Origin: Panopea generosa
Taxonomy: Eukaryota; Mollusca; Bivalvia; Adapedonta; Hiatellidae
Direction: 5' to 3'
DNA length: 64,000 nt
Assembly (NCBI GenBank): GCA_029582155.1
Contig: CM055895.1
Span: forward strand, 63,031,078-63,095,077
Shown here: one piece after another, positions 61,101 through 64,000 of the stretch
Numbering within the stretch: the stretch's first letter is position 1
Layout of the letters: every line of letters starts with the position of its first letter
Position numbers and translations under genes: made by a program
The notes under the pieces: generated by a model
What the model was told of the DNA's origin: nothing
What the model saw: only the letters and a program-made list of their open reading frames with translations
Databases searched by the model: none

Positions 61101-63550
61101 TGCACTGTTTTCCACTCTGTCAGTTAATATAAACATAATTCACCCATTGCTGATATGTGGTGAATTAATGTTTTCAACATTAGAGGTGTCCAAAGGCGTC
61201 TATATAAAGTAAAGGGTTAAGTGAGTGGCCTGTTGTATGGGTTTATACAATGTATGGCATTATTACTTCGATAGATGTTCATTTGTACTATGTTGTTACC
61301 CACTTTACAAACAACTTTCAGAGAATTGCTGACTCAGCACCCAGACAACTTGAGAATGGTTCTCACCCACACTATTTACAATGAGCTGTCTACAGCCAGG
61401 AACACCAACAACATGTCACTTATTGGTGTTGTTTTCCAAACTAAACCTGAAACTGCTCCCAGGGTAATTATGTACAATTATATTTAATCATTCAACACTG
61501 ACAATCCAATTTACATGTAGATGTGATCATCCTGAAACATTGCCTGGTTATCACACTATGAAGATGATTGATTGAATATTTAGCGTCATTTTTATGCCAT
61601 CGAGGGCTAACAGACAATCAGTTAACTTAACCACTGTTTCCTGGGATCCTGAAAGGTTAACCAGTACTCGAGTACACCCCATCTCTACAAGTAACTGATA
61701 ACTTTCCCTTTTTTGTCAGCAGTGAGAGACGCATAATTATGAGACACAATGTCGTCAGTTATCACAGAGACTTTTGCCCGACACACAAACTCATGGCCCT
61801 TGGATTGGTAGTCAGATTTGTAACCAACTGAGCTAATTGGGCCCGGCCCTATGAAGATGAACTTACATGATTGTATGGTTTTGATGGTTTCATTCTCAGT
61901 GATATTTTTATCATATTATTTATTATTTTCATAATAAAGTGGGGGTAAGATTAACGTTTGCTATCGACAAGGAACGTTTATCTTGCAGCAACACACAAAC
62001 TGATGATGTCATTGTTTTTGCATTGTGTTTAGCCCACATTAAAACACTTTTCTGACCATAAATAAACTGTTTATTAGGCCATCCATAAAAAAAAATTTGT
62101 TTGCTGTGCTCTGGCCCACTATTTTTCATGTGGGTAGGTACATGTACATTTAGGTAACTAATTTTTTTATTGCCAAATTTTAATTTTGCATAGTCATTTT
62201 AAAGAAAAATGGACCAAAATCAACCAGCCCCAGATGTCAGTTGTCTCATATGATAATAGAAGGCAAATAAATTCTCACCATTGGTAAAGTTAAACCATCA
62301 GGAAATTGAAATAAAAATGAAACCGTCAACACTTATCTACATGTATCTCATATTGAAACATGACTAAGATGCTTTTTTAGAATCTTGTGCGGTTCGCTGC
62401 TGAGGCCATAAGTATAAGCCTCAAATAAGTCATTTATTAAACCACAAATTGAAAAAGTTGCCAGCTACTTGCTGTTTCTTTAGATCATACACTTGGGTAT
62501 TGAGGTTGTCCTTGGCAAAACAGGGCATAAATTTGGTTTGACTTGTTTGGCAAATTTACTCCATTTGACAAACACTGAATGATTTTATGTATATTACAGA
62601 TATTAGCGGAGATATTCCAGGACTTGCTGGTAAACAAGGACGATTATCTACGTGCCTTGCGGGCCTTGTTCCGGGAAATAGTGAGGTCACTCAGGCATGA
62701 CATTGACTTCTCCTCCTTTTGCCTGGGTCTGATGCAGGAGAGATCTGAACCCAAGTTTACAGACATGGAACCAGCATATAGGGTATGTATATATAGAGAT
62801 CCTGTCCAAAATGTACAGACATGGAACCAGCATATAGGGTATGTATATAGAGATTTGATTAAAAGTTTATATAATTATATAGAGACTCAATACAAAATTT
62901 AAAGACATGGAACCAGCATATAGGGCATGTTTATATATAGATTCGATTCAAAGTTTACAGATGTGGAACCAGCATATAGGGTATGTATATAGAGATTTGA
63001 TTAAAAGTTTATATAATTATATAGAGACTCAATACAAAATTTAAAGACATGGAACCAGCATATAGGGCATGTTTATATATAGATTCGATTCAAACATTAC
63101 AGATGTGGAACCAGCATATAGGGTATGTATATGTAGAAATCCAGTCCAAAATGTACAAACATGGAACCATTTTTAGAGTTATGAACACACAGAGGTTTGA
63201 GCCAAAATTTTCAAACACATTACATGTAAATGGGTATATTAACAAATAACGAATAAGTAAACAATTTCTTTTATAAAAACTTACTTTATTTATTGTTTTG
63301 AATTATGTTAGCATAATGAATTATGGTACTGCAAGGAGATATTGTTCATTGAAAATTCTCTTTAAATCATTATTTGTTATACATGTAATTTCTTGTACAT
63401 GTACAATGGTCTTTAATATGGGTACATTTTAACATCTGCAGGAGCGGTATATGGTGTCTGTTACAGACCTTGTAACCATGTGTATACTACAGGCCATTAC
63501 ACCATCTGTTCGTGAGGCAGTAGCTGCCATAGCCAGGGGAGATAAGAAAG
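49161..63550 (+). CDS. INTS1: Integrator complex subunit 1, N-terminal quarter (runs off right edge)
   Basis: Exons: 49161-49212, 50001-50297, 50918-51114, 51541-51678, 52573-52720, 53489-53597, 54716-54902, 57630-57775, 61322-61463, 62600-62782 and 63442-63550. All have AG/GT borders and compatible phases, giving 569 codons plus one base of a protein usually near 2,200 residues. Recognisable INTS1 segments in order: PPGDLFALGSK, KRDSTSLLTPA, LCGTVRYLHGNRSKPD, SVLACNVMM, YIDDALGERVWVD, TATCGYGEVRLLASQKLELW, AQELLMSVCMNC, IYNELSTARNTNNM, FQDLLVNKDDYLRALRALFR and FCLGLMQERSEP. INTS1 is the nuclear scaffold of Integrator, which cleaves snRNA 3' ends and terminates paused Pol II. The ATG has A at -3 and G at +4, with an in-frame TAA upstream at about 49144. 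The first intron is short and the exon 1 peptide (MDARGKTIHGKRPVKGKG) is basic. Confidence 0.96.
49675..49905 (-). mobile_element. Degraded LINE-derived fragment in INTS1 intron 1
   Basis: The block TCTATTCCAAGTAGGGATGG followed by TCCTTGGGAAGAGACTGTAC parallels 45355-45395 of the LINE fragment (ATTCCATTCCTGTATGGTCC), suggesting a related but older C-terminal fragment. Similarity is patchy. Confidence 0.4.
51743..51998 (+). mobile_element. SINE family A, first of a head-to-tail pair in INTS1 intron 4
   Basis: Head GGCCTGGTTAGCTCAGTC, then the body (CTGATTCAAG, AAGTTATCAGTTACTTGC) and the end (AAATGATGCTAAAC). The B box region is shortened. Confidence 0.8.
52001..52276 (+). mobile_element. 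SINE family A, second of a head-to-tail pair, with (CATT)n tail
   Basis: Head (AAGCTCAGTCGGTAATGC, GAGTTTGAATCCCC), body, and the end motif ATGACGCTAAAC followed by about 13 CATT units (52219-52272). This tetranucleotide tail is typical of the family. Confidence 0.8.
53671..53920. mobile_element. MITE with 40-nt inverted ends in INTS1 intron 6
   Basis: Left end AAGGCCATCCTTAAAAAATA, TATTGTTTGCTGTGCTCCTA. The right end, read on the minus strand, is TTAGGCCATCCTTTAAAAAA, TATTTGTTTGCTGTGTTCCT. No open frame. Confidence 0.85.
54182..54443 (-). mobile_element. SINE family A copy in INTS1 intron 6
   Basis: Reverse-oriented, complete from the tRNA head (GAGTTCAATTCCCGGCAAGG on the minus strand) to the GATGACATAAAATG end. 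Confidence 0.78.
55011..56833. mobile_element. Non-autonomous element with internal tandem repeats in INTS1 intron 7
   Basis: It starts with a hairpin (GCTTACCTGAGCC, GGCTCACAGGTGAGC) and ends with AGGTGAGCGATATAGGGCCA, TCTTGGCCCTCTTGTTT, where AGGGCCATCTTGGCCCT is palindromic. The interior is about ten copies of a 150-bp unit (ATAACTTCACAGAAATGTTC, CTTGG, CCAAGTTTGTTCAAGCC, CATGGCCGCCAGGGGG). Ends and internal motif are of a type I recognise from bivalve genomes. No coding capacity; superfamily not determined. Confidence 0.8.
57460..57520 (-). mobile_element. SINE family A head fragment in INTS1 intron 7
   Basis: The minus strand reads a tRNA-like head (CTGGGCACAGTTGGCTCATT, GGTTGTGAATTC) with no body attached. 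Confidence 0.55.
57776..58500 (+). repeat. INTS1: Minisatellite made from the INTS1 exon 8 end and its 5' splice site
   Basis: The unit is 54-57 bp and begins with the last 26 nt of exon 8 (AATCACTATCTCAACTGTAT, CAG) plus the donor GTAGGG, then GGAAAATAACATCTCCTTCA. About 12 full copies and a fragment follow the true donor at 57776. Most keep CAG|GTAGGG or CTG|GTAGAG. The 197-codon minus frame is a by-product of the period. Confidence 0.95.
60995..61216. mobile_element. 222-bp TTAA-flanked MITE with internal hairpin in INTS1 intron 8
   Basis: Flanked by TTAA at 60991-60994 and 61217-61220. The ends are CCCTTTACTCCATAGA and, on the minus strand, CCCTTTACTTTATATAG. TTAA target sites plus CCC-starting ends fit piggyBac-type MITEs. 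At 61046-61112 lies a hairpin with 32-nt arms, one mismatch and a 3-nt loop. Confidence 0.85.
61565..61848 (-). mobile_element. SINE family A copy in INTS1 intron 9
   Basis: Reverse-oriented full copy. The minus strand begins GGGCCCAATTAGCTCAGTTG, and the end motif is followed by a (CAAT)n-like tail at 61565-61575. Confidence 0.8.
62083..62210 (-). mobile_element. Partial second copy of the intron 6 MITE, in INTS1 intron 9
   Basis: TTAGGCCATCCATAAAAAAA and the following sequence (TTTGTTTGCTGTGCTC, TTTTTCATGTGGGTAGG, TTGCCAAATTTTAATTTTG) match the reverse complement of 53800-53920. The other end is missing. Confidence 0.8.
62783..63180 (+). repeat. INTS1: Minisatellite made from the INTS1 exon 10 end and its 5' splice site
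   Basis: ACATGGAACCAGCATATAGG, the last 20 nt of exon 10, recurs at about 62818, 62906, 63046 and, with ATGTGG, at 62963 and 63103; a truncated copy is at 63157. Each is followed by GTATGT or GCATGT. A block of about 140 bp (62840-62980) is itself duplicated at 62980-63120. Confidence 0.93.
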
Positions 63551-63867
63551 GTAGTAATTACATTGTTAAATGCTATGTATACGTGTAAGCAACTATATTT
63601 CTCTGCTGAACTGCCTAGATTGGCAGATATCTGTTACCACTGAACAATACATTTGCCTGTTGTTCAGGTACCAGTGAGTTTTTGATTCCAATATCCAAGA
63701 AACACTGAAATTGTAAAAGAAATTGTTTAATCTGTCTATATCAAATACAATGAAAACTGTTAAAACAGATCCGTCATCTGGGTTTTCTTTATTAAGCACA
63801 AAGTTGACAACTACACCTTGGGTTAGATTGGCTGTTAATTTCCTTCCGAGTCATTTTCAGTACTGTG

Positions 63868-64000
63868 TAACAAAAACCCTTAGTGTAACAAAATCATTAT
63901 TTGTTACACTAAGGGTTATAACCGAAACCCATAGTGTAACAAAAGTATTTTGTAACACTAAGGGGCAATATGTGACATATTGTTGCAATATGTAACAACA
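63868..64000. mobile_element. Fold-back repeat cut by the window edge (INTS1 intron 11)
   Basis: The perfect 18-nt arms AACCCTTAGTGTAACAAA (63875-63892) and complement (63900-63917) have a 7-nt loop. A second, weaker pair (ATAGTGTAACAAAA, TTGTAACACTAAGG) follows at 63931-63962. GTAACA recurs to the edge. Confidence 0.75.

Overview
The window is nuclear DNA of an animal, most likely a bivalve mollusc. It is AT-rich, its genes are split by GT-AG introns of 0.4 to 6.5 kb, and it is full of tRNA-headed SINEs, fold-back elements, minisatellites and non-LTR retrotransposon pieces. The bivalve assignment rests on the repeat types and is an inference. The exon structures were read directly from the sequence, and splice phases agree at every junction listed.

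Three conserved genes are present. (1) On the minus strand, 16040 down to 543 and running off the left edge, is a RADIL/RASIP1-type Rap effector. It has a 541-codon first coding exon (Ras-association plus FHA domains), a 38-nt microexon, and five exons of the DIL domain. (2) On the minus strand, 43954 to 39266, is a complete RPS9 gene (189 aa) with a probable 5'-TOP non-coding first exon near 44641-44673. (3) On the plus strand, 49161 to 63550 and running off the right edge, is the N-terminal quarter of INTS1, the Integrator scaffold subunit, in 11 exons.

Between RADIL and RPS9 (16-39 kb) I found no host gene. That interval holds minisatellite arrays (17.5-18.7, 22.0-22.9, 24.75-25.3 and 27.7-27.9 kb), two copies of a third SINE family, and an apparently intact two-ORF non-LTR retrotransposon (28177-about 33542). 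The retrotransposon sits inside a tRNA-headed SINE, splitting it, and a 5'-truncated near-identical copy of its 3' end lies at 19626-19800. The rest is degenerate repeat. A second, broken LINE fragment lies between RPS9 and INTS1 (45262-45894), together with micro- and minisatellites at 47.6 and 48.7 kb.

The most unusual signal is in INTS1. In two separate introns (after exons 8 and 10) a minisatellite has grown from the exon/5'-splice-site junction itself, so the last codons of the exon and its GT donor are repeated about 12 and about 6 times immediately downstream of the real donor. Other points of interest are the RADIL microexon, a 222-bp TTAA-flanked MITE with a 32-nt-arm hairpin in INTS1 intron 8, a 2.8-kb four-block minisatellite in RADIL intron 2, and a 40-bp minisatellite open in all three minus frames. 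No CRISPR, operon or other prokaryotic feature is present.
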